Assembly (NCBI RefSeq): GCF_046483665.1
Contig: NZ_JAWOCR010000040.1
Span: 62,001 to 126,000, forward strand
Direction of reading: 5' to 3'
Source of the DNA: Thiohalophilus sp046483665
GTDB lineage: Bacteria > Pseudomonadota > Gammaproteobacteria > UBA6429 > Thiohalophilaceae
Length of the DNA: 64,000 nucleotides
Part shown: piece by piece, positions 26,297 through 36,067 of the stretch
Layout of the letters: each line of letters starts with the position of its first letter
Position numbering within the stretch: position 1 is the first letter of the stretch
Notes under the pieces: model-generated
Database searches by the model: none
What the model saw: the letters and a program-made list of their open reading frames with translations, nothing else
What the model was told of the DNA's origin: nothing
Translations under genes and position numbers: made by a program

Positions 26297-27316
26297 ATGT
26301 CACAAAGCCAGTTGCAGAGCGAGTTACGCGGAATACGTATTGCCGTAGCCTCCGGGTCTTCCCGTCACCGCGATCATCTGCAACAGATATTCGAACGCAC
26401 CGGTTTACAGGTTGTCCTCAATGAGCCGTTCAGCGAATATTTTATTGCCAAGCTTGCCGATAACAAAATCGATGTGCTGTTGATCGAGCTGGATGAACGT
26501 AACGAGCGACATAACCAGTTACTGGAAAAACTGCTTGAATTGAGCGATATTCCAATCATTTTCAATGATGTCAGTGCCCTGGCATTTAATGAGCCGGCAC
26601 ACCATGGCAAATGGTTCGGCACATTGATGGGTAAAATCGCCGAGATAACCGGGCGTCTTGAATGGGAAGTGCCGGATATCGATCTGGGCAGTTTCACGGT
26701 CAATGAAAGCCTGCTCGCGCGAGACAACAGCCTGGCCACTCAGGTCTGGGTTCTGGGGGCGTCACTGGGTGGTCCCGATGCGCTTAAACGGTTCCTGGCC
26801 GAACTGCCCTCAAATCTCCCGGCGAGCCTGATTGTGGGCCAGCATCTGGGCTCCAATTTCGAACCCTTGCTGGCCCGGCAACTGGATCGTATTAGCCCGT
26901 TGTCAGTCATACCGGCCCGGGTCGGGCACACATTACGCCACGGCGAAGTGATCGTGGCGCCGGTTAATCAACGTTTGCAAATCAGCCCGATCGGGGTGAT
27001 TCAGTTGCTACCGCTGGCGGCGGCTTCGTTTTATACGCCATCTATAGATACGCTACTCACCGATATTGGCGCTCGATTCGGGGACAACAGTGGCGCGATT
27101 ATTTTTAGTGGCATGTGTGATGATGGGGTGCTTGGTGTGCGCGCCATGCATGCCATGGGCGCGCCAATCTGGACCCAGGAGGCCGACAGTTGCGTGATCA
27201 GTAACATGCCAGACCAGGTGCGCAAGACCGGCGTCAGCGATTATACTGGAACACCGGAGCAATTGGCCGCTAAACTGACAGAATATCTGACACAACGGCA
27301 GACAGAAAATGGCTGA
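26297..27316 (+). CDS. chpB: CheB-type methylesterase ChpB
   Basis: A 339-residue protein expected to demethylate PilJ. The N-terminal half (about 12-120) is receiver-like but degenerate (IAVASGSSRHRDHLQQIF, no acidic pair), as in ChpB. The catalytic domain (about 150-335) has VLGASLGGPDALKRFL (Ser), IVGQHLGSNFE (His) and FSGMCDDGVLG (Asp). It lies between chpA and chpC and overlaps chpC by 8 bp. Confidence 0.93.
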   Translation: MSQSQLQSELRGIRIAVASGSSRHRDHLQQIFERTGLQVVLNEPFSEYFIAKLADNKIDVLLIELDERNERHNQLLEKLLELSDIPIIFNDVSALAFNEPAHHGKWFGTLMGKIAEITGRLEWEVPDIDLGSFTVNESLLARDNSLATQVWVLGASLGGPDALKRFLAELPSNLPASLIVGQHLGSNFEPLLARQLDRISPLSVIPARVGHTLRHGEVIVAPVNQRLQISPIGVIQLLPLAAASFYTPSIDTLLTDIGARFGDNSGAIIFSGMCDDGVLGVRAMHAMGAPIWTQEADSCVISNMPDQVRKTGVSDYTGTPEQLAAKLTEYLTQRQTENG

Positions 27317-27824
27317 AATTACTCAAATCGATACGCGCCGTGACGGGATGGCGGTGACTGGCAAACAGGCCAGTGATGCTATCCACTGTTTGCAGATCCC
27401 GATGTACGAAGAATCCATCCTGCTGCCCAATGCGGCAGTGACCGAAGTGACCGGTTATATCGACCCTGTGCCGCTGCCGGATGCGCCCGACTGGTATCTG
27501 GGCAAGATTAACTGGCGTGAACACAAGGTCCCGCTGGTCTCCTTCGAGATTGCCAGCGGCGGTCAGAACCCGGGTAACCTGGGCGGTTCGCGCATTGCCG
27601 TGCTCAATACCTTGCAGGGAAACCCCGAGATTCCCTATATAGCCTTCATCACCCAGGGCATCCCGAGTCTCAAACTGGTGCGCGAACAGCAGATCGTGCC
27701 CGACCAGCGCAACACCGAGGGACGCCAGTCCATCGCCGGTTTCGTCCAGCTCGACAACGTCTCCCTCGTCGTGCCCGACATCGACGATCTCGAAGCCCGC
27801 ATCCAGCGCCTGCAAGTCGTTTGA
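27309..27824 (+). CDS. chpC: CheW-like adaptor ChpC
   Basis: A 171-residue CheW-domain protein with LQIPMYEESILLPNAAVTEV, PDWYLGKINWREHKVPLVSF and IAVLNTLQGN. It is the second adaptor of the Pil-Chp system, probably linking additional signals to ChpA. It is the last gene of the operon and is followed at once by a GCAAAG-type repeat element. Confidence 0.92.
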   Translation: MAEITQIDTRRDGMAVTGKQASDAIHCLQIPMYEESILLPNAAVTEVTGYIDPVPLPDAPDWYLGKINWREHKVPLVSFEIASGGQNPGNLGGSRIAVLNTLQGNPEIPYIAFITQGIPSLKLVREQQIVPDQRNTEGRQSIAGFVQLDNVSLVVPDIDDLEARIQRLQVV

Positions 27825-27827
27825 GTA

Positions 27828-28031
27828 AACCCAACGCAAAGGCGCAGAGAACGCAAAGAAAAGAATTATTTTAGGTAAAATTATCACTGAATTTTTTCTT
27901 ACAGTAGAAAAAATACTTCGGATTCTGCAGGAAGATAATTTTCTCAATAAGATCCGTATCTTCAGTATTTTTTCAGTGTCTTCAGTGGTTACAGATTTTA
28001 TTCCTCGGCGGCCCTCTGCGCCTCTGCGTTA
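27828..28031. repeat. GCAAAG/GCAGAG-type convergent repeat element
   Basis: The left arm (27828-27860, with ACGCAAAGGCGCAGAGAACG) is mirrored by the right arm (28011-28030, CCTCTGCGCCTCTGCGTT). Inside are TTCAGTGTCTTCAGTG and a matching CACTGAA, a second convergent motif. The element fills the space between the ends of chpC and rsmE, and its right edge touches the rsmE stop. Confidence 0.65.
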
Positions 28032-28766
28032 TTCTCTTTTATTCAGGTCGCCCCAGAGTGTCTGTACGGCGGTGAGGCCGGCGACGACCGCAGTTTCGGT
28101 ACGCAGGATGCGCGGGCCGAGGCGGACGCCCACGGCGTCGTGCTGATAGGCCTGTGCGCGTTCGGTTTGGGTGAACCCTCCTTCCGGGCCAATCATCAGG
28201 ATCAGCTGTTGCGGTCGTGCGCATTGCGACAGGGTCTGCTGGCTACGCGGATCGAGGATCATGCGCTGGCCGGGTAACGCCAGTTCGAGAAAGTCCGCGT
28301 AACGCGTAACATCATCCAGTTGCGGCAGCCGGGCCCGGCCGCTTTGTTCACAGGCACCCCGAATGATGCCCTGCCAGTGCTGGCGGCGTTTTTGCTCGCG
28401 CTTTGCATCCAGCTGGACCACGCAGCGTTCGGTGACCAGCGGCGTCAGGCGGTTGATACCCAGTTCCACGGCTTTTTGCAGCGCATAGTCCATGCGCTCG
28501 CCTTTGGCGATTCCCAGGGCCAGCTGGGTGGGCAGGGATGATTCGTTATCCAATGCAATGGCGCTCTCGATCGTTGCCGTCGCATGGTTTTTGGAAACGA
28601 CGGTTAATCGGCCCAGGTAATCATGACCGTCCCCGTTGAACAGTATGACTGTGTCATCCGGTTTCAGGCGTAATACCTGGATACCATGACGTATGGCCGT
28701 CTCATCCAGTTCAACATTGACGCCAACAGCAAGCGGGAAATCCTGATAAAGACGGGGAATGCGCAT
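28029..28766 (-). CDS. rsmE: 16S rRNA m3U1498 methyltransferase
   Basis: A 245-residue SPOUT-fold methyltransferase. The N-terminal PUA-like part starts MRIPRLYQDFPLAVG. The trefoil knot has LILMIGPEGGFTQTERAQA and VRLGPRILRTETAVVAGL, the SAM-binding motifs of RsmE. It methylates N3 of U1498 in 16S rRNA. It is convergent with chpC and 11 bp downstream of bioA, and the same neighbours occur in Pseudomonas. Confidence 0.96.
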   Translation of the reverse strand: MRIPRLYQDFPLAVGVNVELDETAIRHGIQVLRLKPDDTVILFNGDGHDYLGRLTVVSKNHATATIESAIALDNESSLPTQLALGIAKGERMDYALQKAVELGINRLTPLVTERCVVQLDAKREQKRRQHWQGIIRGACEQSGRARLPQLDDVTRYADFLELALPGQRMILDPRSQQTLSQCARPQQLILMIGPEGGFTQTERAQAYQHDAVGVRLGPRILRTETAVVAGLTAVQTLWGDLNKRE

Positions 28767-28777
28767 GCGCTGCGGCT

Positions 28778-30130
28778 TCAGTTTTCGCGAGTGGCCAGAT
28801 CGATCCCTTCGGTCATGACCCGTGCCAGATGTTCGATTTGTTCCGGGGTGATGACATAGGGAGGCATCAGATAGGAGACATTACCCAGCGGACGTAACAG
28901 CGCCTGGTTTTTCAGGGCATGCTGATAGATCGTCAGGCCACGGCGCTCCTGCCAGGGATAGGTCTGGTTAGTGCCTTTGTCCTTGACCATTTCCACGGCC
29001 AGGATCATACCGGTCTGGCGGACTTCACCCACATGAGGGTGATCCTTGAGGTGTTCGGTCGCCCGTTGCATGGTCTGCGCGAGATGTTTGTTTTGCTCGA
29101 TCACATCGTCCTGCTGGAAAATGTCCAGGGTGGCCAGTGCCGCGGCACAACCCAGTGGGTTGCCGTTGTAGCTGTGTGAATGCAAAAAAGCTGAGAGCTT
29201 TTCATACTCATCATAAAAACCCTGGTAAATCTGCTCATGGGTCAGAGTGACGGAGACGGGCAGATAGCCGCCGGTCAGTCCTTTGGACAGGCAAAGAAAA
29301 TCGGGGGTGATATCGGCCTGTTCGCAGGCAAACAGGGTACCCGTACGACCGAATCCAACGGCAATTTCATCGGCGATGAGATGCACACCGAACTCATCGC
29401 AGGCTTCGCGTAGCAACTTGAGATAGATCGGATCGTACATGCGCATGGTACCGGCACACTGGACCAGCGGTTCAACGATGACCGCACAGGTCTCGTGGGC
29501 GTGTTTCTCCAGCAATGCACGCATATGTTTGAATTGTCGGGTGCTGTAATCACGGCAGCTTTCGCCCTGCTCACGGTGAAAGCAGTCAGGTGAAGGAGCG
29601 GTGATGACTTCCATCAATAGCGGTTTATAGGTTTCCTTGTACAGGGCGACATCGCCAGCGGCCAGCGCCCCCAGAGTTTCACCGTGATAGCTGTTGCTCA
29701 ACGTAATAAATTTGGTCTTTTCCTGCTTGCCGGTATTATGCCAGTAGTGATAGCTCATCTTGAGCGCAACCTCGATCGCCGAGGAGCCGTTATCGGCATA
29801 GAAACAATGAGCCAGGCCGGGTGGAGTGATCTCAAGCAAACGTTCGGACAGCTCGATAACAGGTTCGTGCGAGAATCCGGCCAGAATAACATGCTCCAGT
29901 GTATCCAGCTGCTGTTTGATACGGTCATTGATTCGCGGATTACAATGCCCGAACATATTGACCCACCAGGAACTGATGGCGTCGATATAACGATTGCCAT
30001 CAAAATCCTCCAGCCAGACGCCCTCGCCGCGTTTGATTGGCGTCATGGGAAGCCATTCGTGATCTTTCATCTGGGTGCAGGGATGCCACAGTACAGCCAG
30101 ATCCCGTTTCATCAAATCCTGGTTCGTCAT
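28778..30130 (-). CDS. bioA: Adenosylmethionine-8-amino-7-oxononanoate aminotransferase
   Basis: A 450-residue class III PLP aminotransferase of biotin synthesis, forming 7,8-diaminopelargonate. Seen are WHPCTQMKDHEWLP at the start, WWVNMFGHCNP, NGSSAIEVALKMS, HLIADEIAVGFGRTG and the PLP lysine in LCLSKGLTGGYLP. No other bio gene is in the window. The gene precedes rsmE on the same strand. Confidence 0.96.
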   Translation of the reverse strand: MTNQDLMKRDLAVLWHPCTQMKDHEWLPMTPIKRGEGVWLEDFDGNRYIDAISSWWVNMFGHCNPRINDRIKQQLDTLEHVILAGFSHEPVIELSERLLEITPPGLAHCFYADNGSSAIEVALKMSYHYWHNTGKQEKTKFITLSNSYHGETLGALAAGDVALYKETYKPLLMEVITAPSPDCFHREQGESCRDYSTRQFKHMRALLEKHAHETCAVIVEPLVQCAGTMRMYDPIYLKLLREACDEFGVHLIADEIAVGFGRTGTLFACEQADITPDFLCLSKGLTGGYLPVSVTLTHEQIYQGFYDEYEKLSAFLHSHSYNGNPLGCAAALATLDIFQQDDVIEQNKHLAQTMQRATEHLKDHPHVGEVRQTGMILAVEMVKDKGTNQTYPWQERRGLTIYQHALKNQALLRPLGNVSYLMPPYVITPEQIEHLARVMTEGIDLATREN

Positions 30131-30263
30131 ACTTGCCTCGGGGTTGTCAAACAGCTGCCTGTGACTTCAGGCAACTTCACAGTATTGCCGGGCTGGAAGA
30201 ATGCATGGAACTGGCTACCAGTTCAACCTGCCCGACGGGGGGAAATAATTGGCGCTTTAACGT

Positions 30264-31229
30264 TCAGTCGCGTCGAGCCTTGCTGCGAAAAAGCTGATAA
30301 CGGTTTCGCCAGGTTTCGTGCCGCAGATATTGCGGCATGATAGCTTCCAGCGCGGCCGGCTCGATACCAAAGACTTTACGTAATACCTGGTCACCTTCCG
30401 GGCATACACTGTCCATTTGCAGGGAGCGGTAGTTGTCACGGGAGAAGGGTTTGCCAGGGGCATATTCGAGCAGATTGGCCTGCAAGGCGGAGCCGAGGCG
30501 GCCCAGCGGGATAACCCGGCGCCGGATATCCAGCGTCTGTATAATCAGCTCGACGATCTCCTGCAGGGTGTATTCATGGGGACCACACAGATTATAACGT
30601 TGCCCGTAGGTGTTAGGATCGTTAAGGCTCTGACTGAAGGCGTCAGCAACGTCAGCGACGTAAACGGGAGCAAAACGGGCATTGGCACAGGCCAGCGGAA
30701 ACAACCAGGGGGTCTTTTTCAGCAATGAAGCGAAACGGTTGATGAAACTGTCTTCCGGGCCAAAGATCACCGAGGGTCGAAACGACGTCACATTAAGATC
30801 GCCGGCAGCATGGACCCGGTGCTCAGCCTCACCCTTGCTGCGCAGATAATAACTACTGCCTGTGCCCGGATCGGCATTCAGGGCGCTCATGTGCAACAGA
30901 CGCTCGATACCATGGGTACGACAGGTGCGGATGACCTTGTCGGTCAACTCGACATGGGCGTGGTAAAAGCCTTTGCCATTATCGCGTCGTTCATTGAGAA
31001 TGCCTACCAGGTTAATTACCACATCCTGGTTGGCGAAAAAGCGATTCAGGCTGTTCTCATCATGGACATCGGCATCGAACACCTCCACGGTTGGCATGAC
31101 CAGCAGTTCCCGATGGTCCTCCCGGCGCCGGGTCAATACCCGGATGCTGTGTCCTTCCCTGGCCAGACTGCTGATAAGGTGATGTCCGACAAATCCGGTT
31201 CCACCGAGGATACAAATACGACGTTTCAT
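30264..31229 (-). CDS. NDUFA9-like NAD(P)-binding epimerase-type protein
   Basis: A 321-residue short-chain-dehydrogenase-fold protein. The nucleotide-binding loop is ICILGGTGFVGHHLISSL (4-21). Then come VEVFDADVHDENSL, VINLVGILNERR, YLRSKGEAEHRVHAAG and FRPSVIFGPEDSFINRF, typical of the complex I NDUFA9-type family. In this group the catalytic Tyr-x3-Lys is modified and the role (quinone-linked or chaperone-like) is not settled. It stands as a single gene. Confidence 0.88.
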   Translation of the reverse strand: MKRRICILGGTGFVGHHLISSLAREGHSIRVLTRRREDHRELLVMPTVEVFDADVHDENSLNRFFANQDVVINLVGILNERRDNGKGFYHAHVELTDKVIRTCRTHGIERLLHMSALNADPGTGSSYYLRSKGEAEHRVHAAGDLNVTSFRPSVIFGPEDSFINRFASLLKKTPWLFPLACANARFAPVYVADVADAFSQSLNDPNTYGQRYNLCGPHEYTLQEIVELIIQTLDIRRRVIPLGRLGSALQANLLEYAPGKPFSRDNYRSLQMDSVCPEGDQVLRKVFGIEPAALEAIMPQYLRHETWRNRYQLFRSKARRD

Positions 31230-31396
31230 GAGTGACTGACCTTATCAATGGTGTGTATGGTTATCATTTGACCATATTATAGACGTGCCAATGGGTGAAA
31301 TGCGAGTCGTATAAAATTCAAGCATGAATGTGGAATTGGCGTCTATACGTTAAATAGTATAATTTAAGGAAAACGGCGAATGACAAAGGAGTCGGC

Positions 31397-32764
31397 ATGA
31401 GTTTTGAAGTGATCAATCCGGCAACCGGTGAAAAGGAAGGCGAGTTTCCTGCCTGGGAAGATGCCCGGATCGATAATGCCCTGGCGAATACGGCTTCCGT
31501 TGCACCGCAATGGGCCGCGTGCTCTGTTGCCGAACGCTGCGAGCTAATGCGCGGAGTAGCCCGGGTACTGCGCGACAACAAGGAAAAATATGCCAAACTT
31601 ATTACCCGGGAGATGGGTAAATTGATTGGCGAAGCGCGCGGCGAGATCGAAAAATGCGCGTGGGTCTGTGAATACTATGCCGATAATGCGCCGGAATTTT
31701 TACACGATGAGCCGATTGAAAGCGACGCCGGTAAAAGCTATGTGGCCTATCAGCCACTGGGGACGGTGCTGGCTGTCATGCCATGGAATTTCCCATTCTG
31801 GCAGGTTTTCCGTTTTGCCGCGCCTGCCCTGTGTGCCGGGAATACCGGGCTGCTGAAGCATGCTTCCAATGTTCCGCAATGTGCTGAGGCCATTGAAGCA
31901 ATATTCCGCGAGGCCGGGCTCCCGGATGGCGTTTTTACCACTCTGATGATTCGTGCCTCGCAGGTACAGAAGGTGATCGAGGATCCCCGCGTTCATGCCG
32001 TTACTCTGACCGGCAGCGAGCCGGCAGGGCGCAAGGTGGCGGCGGTGGCCGGAGCGGTATTGAAAAAGAGCGTCCTGGAACTGGGCGGTTCGGACGCCTT
32101 TATTATACTGGAAGACGCTGATCTGGACGAAGCGGTCAAAAGTGCGGTGGCCTCTCGTTTTCTCAATGCCGGACAGAGCTGCATCGCGGCCAAGCGATTC
32201 ATCGTGGTGGACGCTATCGCCGAGGATTTTGTCGCCCGCTTCAAAGCCGCTGTAGAGAGCCTGCAGGCGGGAGATCCAATGGATAACAATACAAGCCTGG
32301 CGCCAATGGCGCGCACGGATTTGCGTGAGGAACTACACAAACAGGTCGTCGATAGCCTGGCGGCCGGTGCGGTCAATGTAACCGGCTGCGAAATCGATGA
32401 ACAGCGGTCTGGAGCCTATTACAAAGCATCTATTCTGGATCAGGTCGACCCCGGAATGCGGGCTTATTATGAAGAGCTGTTCGGTCCGGTAGCGATCGTC
32501 ATTCGGGCGCGGGATGAAGCCGATGCCCTGCGTATTGCCAACGACAGTACTTTCGGGCTGGGTGGTAATGTCTGGACACGGGATACGGAGCGGGGAGAAC
32601 GGCTGGCGCGGCAGCTAGAATGCGGTTGTGCCTTCGTCAACAGCTTCGTCAAAAGCGACCCGCGCCTGCCGTTCGGCGGTATCAAGCACTCCGGCTACGG
32701 ACGCGAACTGTCCCATCACGGCATCCACGAATTCGTCAACGCCAAGACCGTGTGGATTAAATAA
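31397..32764 (+). CDS. NAD(P)-dependent succinate-semialdehyde dehydrogenase-type aldehyde dehydrogenase
   Basis: A 455-residue aldehyde dehydrogenase close in length and sequence to the Sad/YneI group of succinate-semialdehyde dehydrogenases. Key residues are Asn in VMPWNFPFWQVFR, the cofactor region VTLTGSEPAGRKVA, catalytic Glu in VLELGGSDAF and catalytic Cys in NAGQSCIAAKRF. It probably oxidises succinate semialdehyde or a similar short aldehyde. AAAGGAG at 31385-31391 supports the start. Substrate is inferred from similarity only. Confidence 0.88.
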   Translation: MSFEVINPATGEKEGEFPAWEDARIDNALANTASVAPQWAACSVAERCELMRGVARVLRDNKEKYAKLITREMGKLIGEARGEIEKCAWVCEYYADNAPEFLHDEPIESDAGKSYVAYQPLGTVLAVMPWNFPFWQVFRFAAPALCAGNTGLLKHASNVPQCAEAIEAIFREAGLPDGVFTTLMIRASQVQKVIEDPRVHAVTLTGSEPAGRKVAAVAGAVLKKSVLELGGSDAFIILEDADLDEAVKSAVASRFLNAGQSCIAAKRFIVVDAIAEDFVARFKAAVESLQAGDPMDNNTSLAPMARTDLREELHKQVVDSLAAGAVNVTGCEIDEQRSGAYYKASILDQVDPGMRAYYEELFGPVAIVIRARDEADALRIANDSTFGLGGNVWTRDTERGERLARQLECGCAFVNSFVKSDPRLPFGGIKHSGYGRELSHHGIHEFVNAKTVWIK

Positions 32765-32769
32765 GATCT

Positions 32770-33001
32770 AAACGCAGAGGCGCAAAGATCGCAAAATTTT
32801 TAAATGAGCTTCAGGCGGTAACACCAATAACACCGAAGGTACTGAAAGACTTTTTGAGCAGTATGTTCGATGTATTAAGTGAGCTCAGTGTTTTCGGTGA
32901 TCACAGAACACCAAAACTGGCTGTGTAGTCGTTATGATGAGCTTCTGAAAATAAATAATCTTTCTTTGCGAACTCTGCGCCTTTGCGCCTCTGCGTTGGG
33001 T
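32770..33001. repeat. GCAAAG/GCAGAG-type convergent repeat element
   Basis: The left arm at 32770-32795 (ACGCAGAGGCGCAAAGATCG) is mirrored by a longer right arm at 32961-33000 (CTTTGCG, CTCTGCGCC, TTTGCGCC, TCTGCGTT). The interior holds ACCGAAGGTACTGAAAG and a mirrored CTCAGTGTTTTCGGTG. It separates the convergent aldehyde dehydrogenase and GGDEF/EAL genes and has the same architecture as the elements at 27828 and 43558. Confidence 0.65.
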
Positions 33002-33029
33002 TTTCTATGTGAGCAGTAGGGAAGCATAA

Positions 33030-34718
33030 CTATATGTCAAAACGTTCGTGCAGGACTTGGGGTTTGCCGAAATAGTAGCCCTGCCCCCAGTTGATGCCGA
33101 TTTCACGCAAGACATCCACGGTCGGCTGGTCTTCGATAAATTCACCGACGGTAATCAGTTCGAGATCGCTGGCGATATTCTGTATGCCTTTGACGATGGC
33201 GCGTATCCGGGCTTCGTTCGCCACGCGGCGGATCAGGTGGCCGTCGATTTTCAAAAAAGAGACCGGCAGATCGGAAAGGTAATTGAGGGAAGAATAACCC
33301 ACACCAAAATCATCGATAGCCAGGCGCAGGCCGAAGTCGAGAAAAGGAGCCAGTATTTCCCGGGCTTCGCCCAGGTTATGCAGCAGGGCCTGTTCGGTAA
33401 TTTCTATCACCAGCGGTTTTTCGCTGCCGAGTCGATCCCCGCAGGCCTGGCATTCTTGCAGGGCTGTGTCGAGAATGCCCTGGACGAGCTGCGGATGGCG
33501 AAGCAGCTCGGCGGAAATATTCACAAAATGAGGATGGGGCGCCTCTCCCTGCAGCACGCTGTTGCTGCAGCGTAAAATAGCCTGGCGCGCCACCTGATAA
33601 TCGATACGATGCACCAGTTGCAGATGGACCGCAGCATCAATAAACTGCACGGCCGGCAACACCTCGCCATCAGGGATTATGATACGGGCCAGCGCCTCGT
33701 CAGCGACTTGCTGACCGGTTTGCAGATCGATGAGAGGCTGGTAAGCCGGAATAATTCGGTTTTCACGCAAGGCGTTTTCCAGTTGAGTCGCAATGCTCAA
33801 AAACGAACCGTGTTTCTCGCGACTGCTGGAAATCCGGTTGCGTCCCGTCCGTTTGGCTTCATAAAGCGCAGCATCGGCCACTCTTAATATATCGGAAACA
33901 TGTTCTCCGTCGTGGGGATAGTTGGCTACACCGATACTGGTGGTGGTGAAAATTTCCTGCTGTTGAGTACTGAGAGAGAAATTTGCGATGCCTTTGCGTA
34001 TCTGCTCGGCGATTTTCAATCCGGTATCGAAATCTATATCGGGCAGGATACTTAAAAATTCTTCGCCGCCCCAACGGCCGAGATATTCACGTTCGCCCAG
34101 AAGCTGTTTGAGTTGATTGGAAATATGTTGCAATAGCAGGTCGCCGATGGAATGTCCGTAACTGTCGTTAATCAGTTTGAAGCGGTCCAGATCGAGTAGC
34201 AGAACTGTATATGATTTCCCCGAGGCCTTGTGCTGCAGGTGCAGCTCAGCCAGATTTTGTTGAATTGCATCGCGATTCAGCAAGCTGGTCAGGGGATCGA
34301 AATTCGGTAACTGGGTCAGGAATGTATCGCGCCGTTCAAGATGGCTTATATCATGAAAAATGATGACTGCTGTTTCACTATCCAGTGGCGTAATACTGAA
34401 ATCGACAGTGAGGGTCTGGTGTCCCGTTTTTCTGAGCTGCTGGCGCCGATAAGGGCCAAAGGAGCTTTTCTGTTCCAGGCACTGCTGAATGAGGGCGCTG
34501 TTCAGAGTGGGTAATTCCGGTCGTGCCGCGAAAATATCGGCCACCGGTTTATCCTGATATAGTGCGGTATTCTGGCCGAGTAATTTCCTGGCAGCAGGAT
34601 TGAGGAAGATGATGTTTGCATCGCGATCAATGCCAATGGCTCCGTCATGCAGACGATTCAACAATTGCTTGTCGCTGATATAGGGTGAAGCCGAATTGTC
34701 TCGAATATGGTTCGTCAC
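33030..34718 (-). CDS. PAS-GGDEF-EAL protein (c-di-GMP synthesis/degradation)
   Basis: A 562-residue cytoplasmic protein. It has a PAS domain (about 20-125, DGAIGIDRDANIIFLNPAA), a GGDEF domain with an intact GRWGGEEFLSIL site but no RxxD inhibitory site in front, and an EAL domain with DEALARI, EITEQALL and AIDDFGVGYSSLNYL plus the Lys in FLKIDGHL. Both domains look able to act. GTG 34718 is preferred because GGGAG lies 8 bases upstream; longer forms from 34742 or 34784 are possible. Confidence 0.88.
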   Translation of the reverse strand: MTNHIRDNSASPYISDKQLLNRLHDGAIGIDRDANIIFLNPAARKLLGQNTALYQDKPVADIFAARPELPTLNSALIQQCLEQKSSFGPYRRQQLRKTGHQTLTVDFSITPLDSETAVIIFHDISHLERRDTFLTQLPNFDPLTSLLNRDAIQQNLAELHLQHKASGKSYTVLLLDLDRFKLINDSYGHSIGDLLLQHISNQLKQLLGEREYLGRWGGEEFLSILPDIDFDTGLKIAEQIRKGIANFSLSTQQQEIFTTTSIGVANYPHDGEHVSDILRVADAALYEAKRTGRNRISSSREKHGSFLSIATQLENALRENRIIPAYQPLIDLQTGQQVADEALARIIIPDGEVLPAVQFIDAAVHLQLVHRIDYQVARQAILRCSNSVLQGEAPHPHFVNISAELLRHPQLVQGILDTALQECQACGDRLGSEKPLVIEITEQALLHNLGEAREILAPFLDFGLRLAIDDFGVGYSSLNYLSDLPVSFLKIDGHLIRRVANEARIRAIVKGIQNIASDLELITVGEFIEDQPTVDVLREIGINWGQGYYFGKPQVLHERFDI

Positions 34719-34824
34719 GCTTGTGACTCCCTTTTGATGCATCCCTGTATCCTGATAACCGCCGTTTGGCGAAAAAGCCTGCAATCAGAATATACTGTTT
34801 CAACTCATAGAATAGGATATGCAG

Positions 34825-36063
34825 ATGGAGAATGACAAATCTTCTTTGCCCCGTTCCCCTGAGTTGAGACGCAGCCTGTCGTTGCCGTTGGTGACATTCT
34901 ATGGTATCGGCACCATTTTGGGGGCAGGGATTTATGTCCTGGTCGGAAAAGTCGCCGGCATGGCCGGCATGCTGACCCCCCTCGCTTTTCTTCTTGCGGC
35001 GCTGATCGCCGGTTTTTCCGCATTTTCCTACGCCGAACTGGCAGCTCGCTTGCCCAAAAGCGCCAGCGAAGCAATTTATGCTCAGGCAGGCTTTGGGCGA
35101 ATCTCTGTCTCGCGGCTGATTGGTCTGTTGATGGTGCTGGTGGGCGTGGTTTCCAGTGCCACGCTGATGCACGGTTTTGCCGGTTATTTACGGGTGTATG
35201 TCCAGTGGCCGGATATCTGGGTGATCAGTTTCATGATTCTGACGCTGGGCGCGGTAGTGGCCTGGGGTATTGTTCAGTCCGTGTTGATCGCAGTGATTAT
35301 GACCCTGTTTGAAATCGCCGGACTGGTGCTGATTATCGGGGTTGCCGGCGACAGTCTGGGTTCAATTCCCGAACGCTGGCCGCAATTACTCGCACCTGAA
35401 GAGCTGTTTGTCTGGTATGGCGTGTTGCTGGGGGCGTTTGTCGCCTTTTATGCATTTATCGGTTTTGAGGATATGGTGAATGTGGCCGAGGAAGTGATTG
35501 AACCATCACTAAATCTGCCGAAGGCAATTATCCTGGTACTGGCCATTGTTACCCTGTTTTACCTGCTGGTGACCCTGGTCAGTATTCTGACCGTCGCCCC
35601 CGACAGACTGGCGCAGACGAACGCACCATTGGCCATGGTGTATGAACAGGCGACTGGACGGGCACCATTGTTTATTACCTTGATCAGTCTTGTCTCGGTG
35701 CTCAACGGTGCACTGATTCAGATCATCATGGCTTCACGGGTATTGTACGGGCTCAGTCGCCAGGGCTGGTTACCTGCGCTTCTCGGTCAGGTATCCGGGC
35801 GAACCCGGACACCGGTGCCAGCGATCATTATAGTGATTGTAGCAATATGGCTGTTTGCTCTGTCATTGCCTCTGATCAGTCTGGCCAGGCTGACCAGTTT
35901 TGTGACATTGATTATTTTCACGTTGATGAATGTGGCCCTGTGGCGTATCAAGCAGCGAGGAGACAGTTATCAGGGATATCAGGTACCGTTATGGGTACCT
36001 GTGGCAGGGACGCTGGTGAGTGCCCTGTTTCTGGTTTCGCAAGTATATGCTGTTGTGAGCTGA
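34825..36063 (+). CDS. APC-superfamily amino-acid permease
   Basis: A 412-residue membrane transporter with about 12 helices. The first helix motif FYGIGTILGAGIYVLVGKVAG is the substrate-binding glycine motif of APC permeases, followed by ALIAGFSAFSYAELAARLPKS. FIGFEDMVNVAEEV is the helix 6 motif. It probably moves amino acids or amines with protons. AGGAT supports ATG 34825 over ATG 34819. It is followed 4 bp later by a TauE-type gene, so the two are co-transcribed. Confidence 0.9.
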   Translation: MENDKSSLPRSPELRRSLSLPLVTFYGIGTILGAGIYVLVGKVAGMAGMLTPLAFLLAALIAGFSAFSYAELAARLPKSASEAIYAQAGFGRISVSRLIGLLMVLVGVVSSATLMHGFAGYLRVYVQWPDIWVISFMILTLGAVVAWGIVQSVLIAVIMTLFEIAGLVLIIGVAGDSLGSIPERWPQLLAPEELFVWYGVLLGAFVAFYAFIGFEDMVNVAEEVIEPSLNLPKAIILVLAIVTLFYLLVTLVSILTVAPDRLAQTNAPLAMVYEQATGRAPLFITLISLVSVLNGALIQIIMASRVLYGLSRQGWLPALLGQVSGRTRTPVPAIIIVIVAIWLFALSLPLISLARLTSFVTLIIFTLMNVALWRIKQRGDSYQGYQVPLWVPVAGTLVSALFLVSQVYAVVS

Positions 36064-36067
36064 ATAA

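Noticed and set aside
27828..33001. GCAAAG/GCAGAG repeats considered as a CRISPR array
   Set aside because: Units are very short, imperfect and arranged as inverted arms, without regularly spaced direct repeats, spacers or cas genes.
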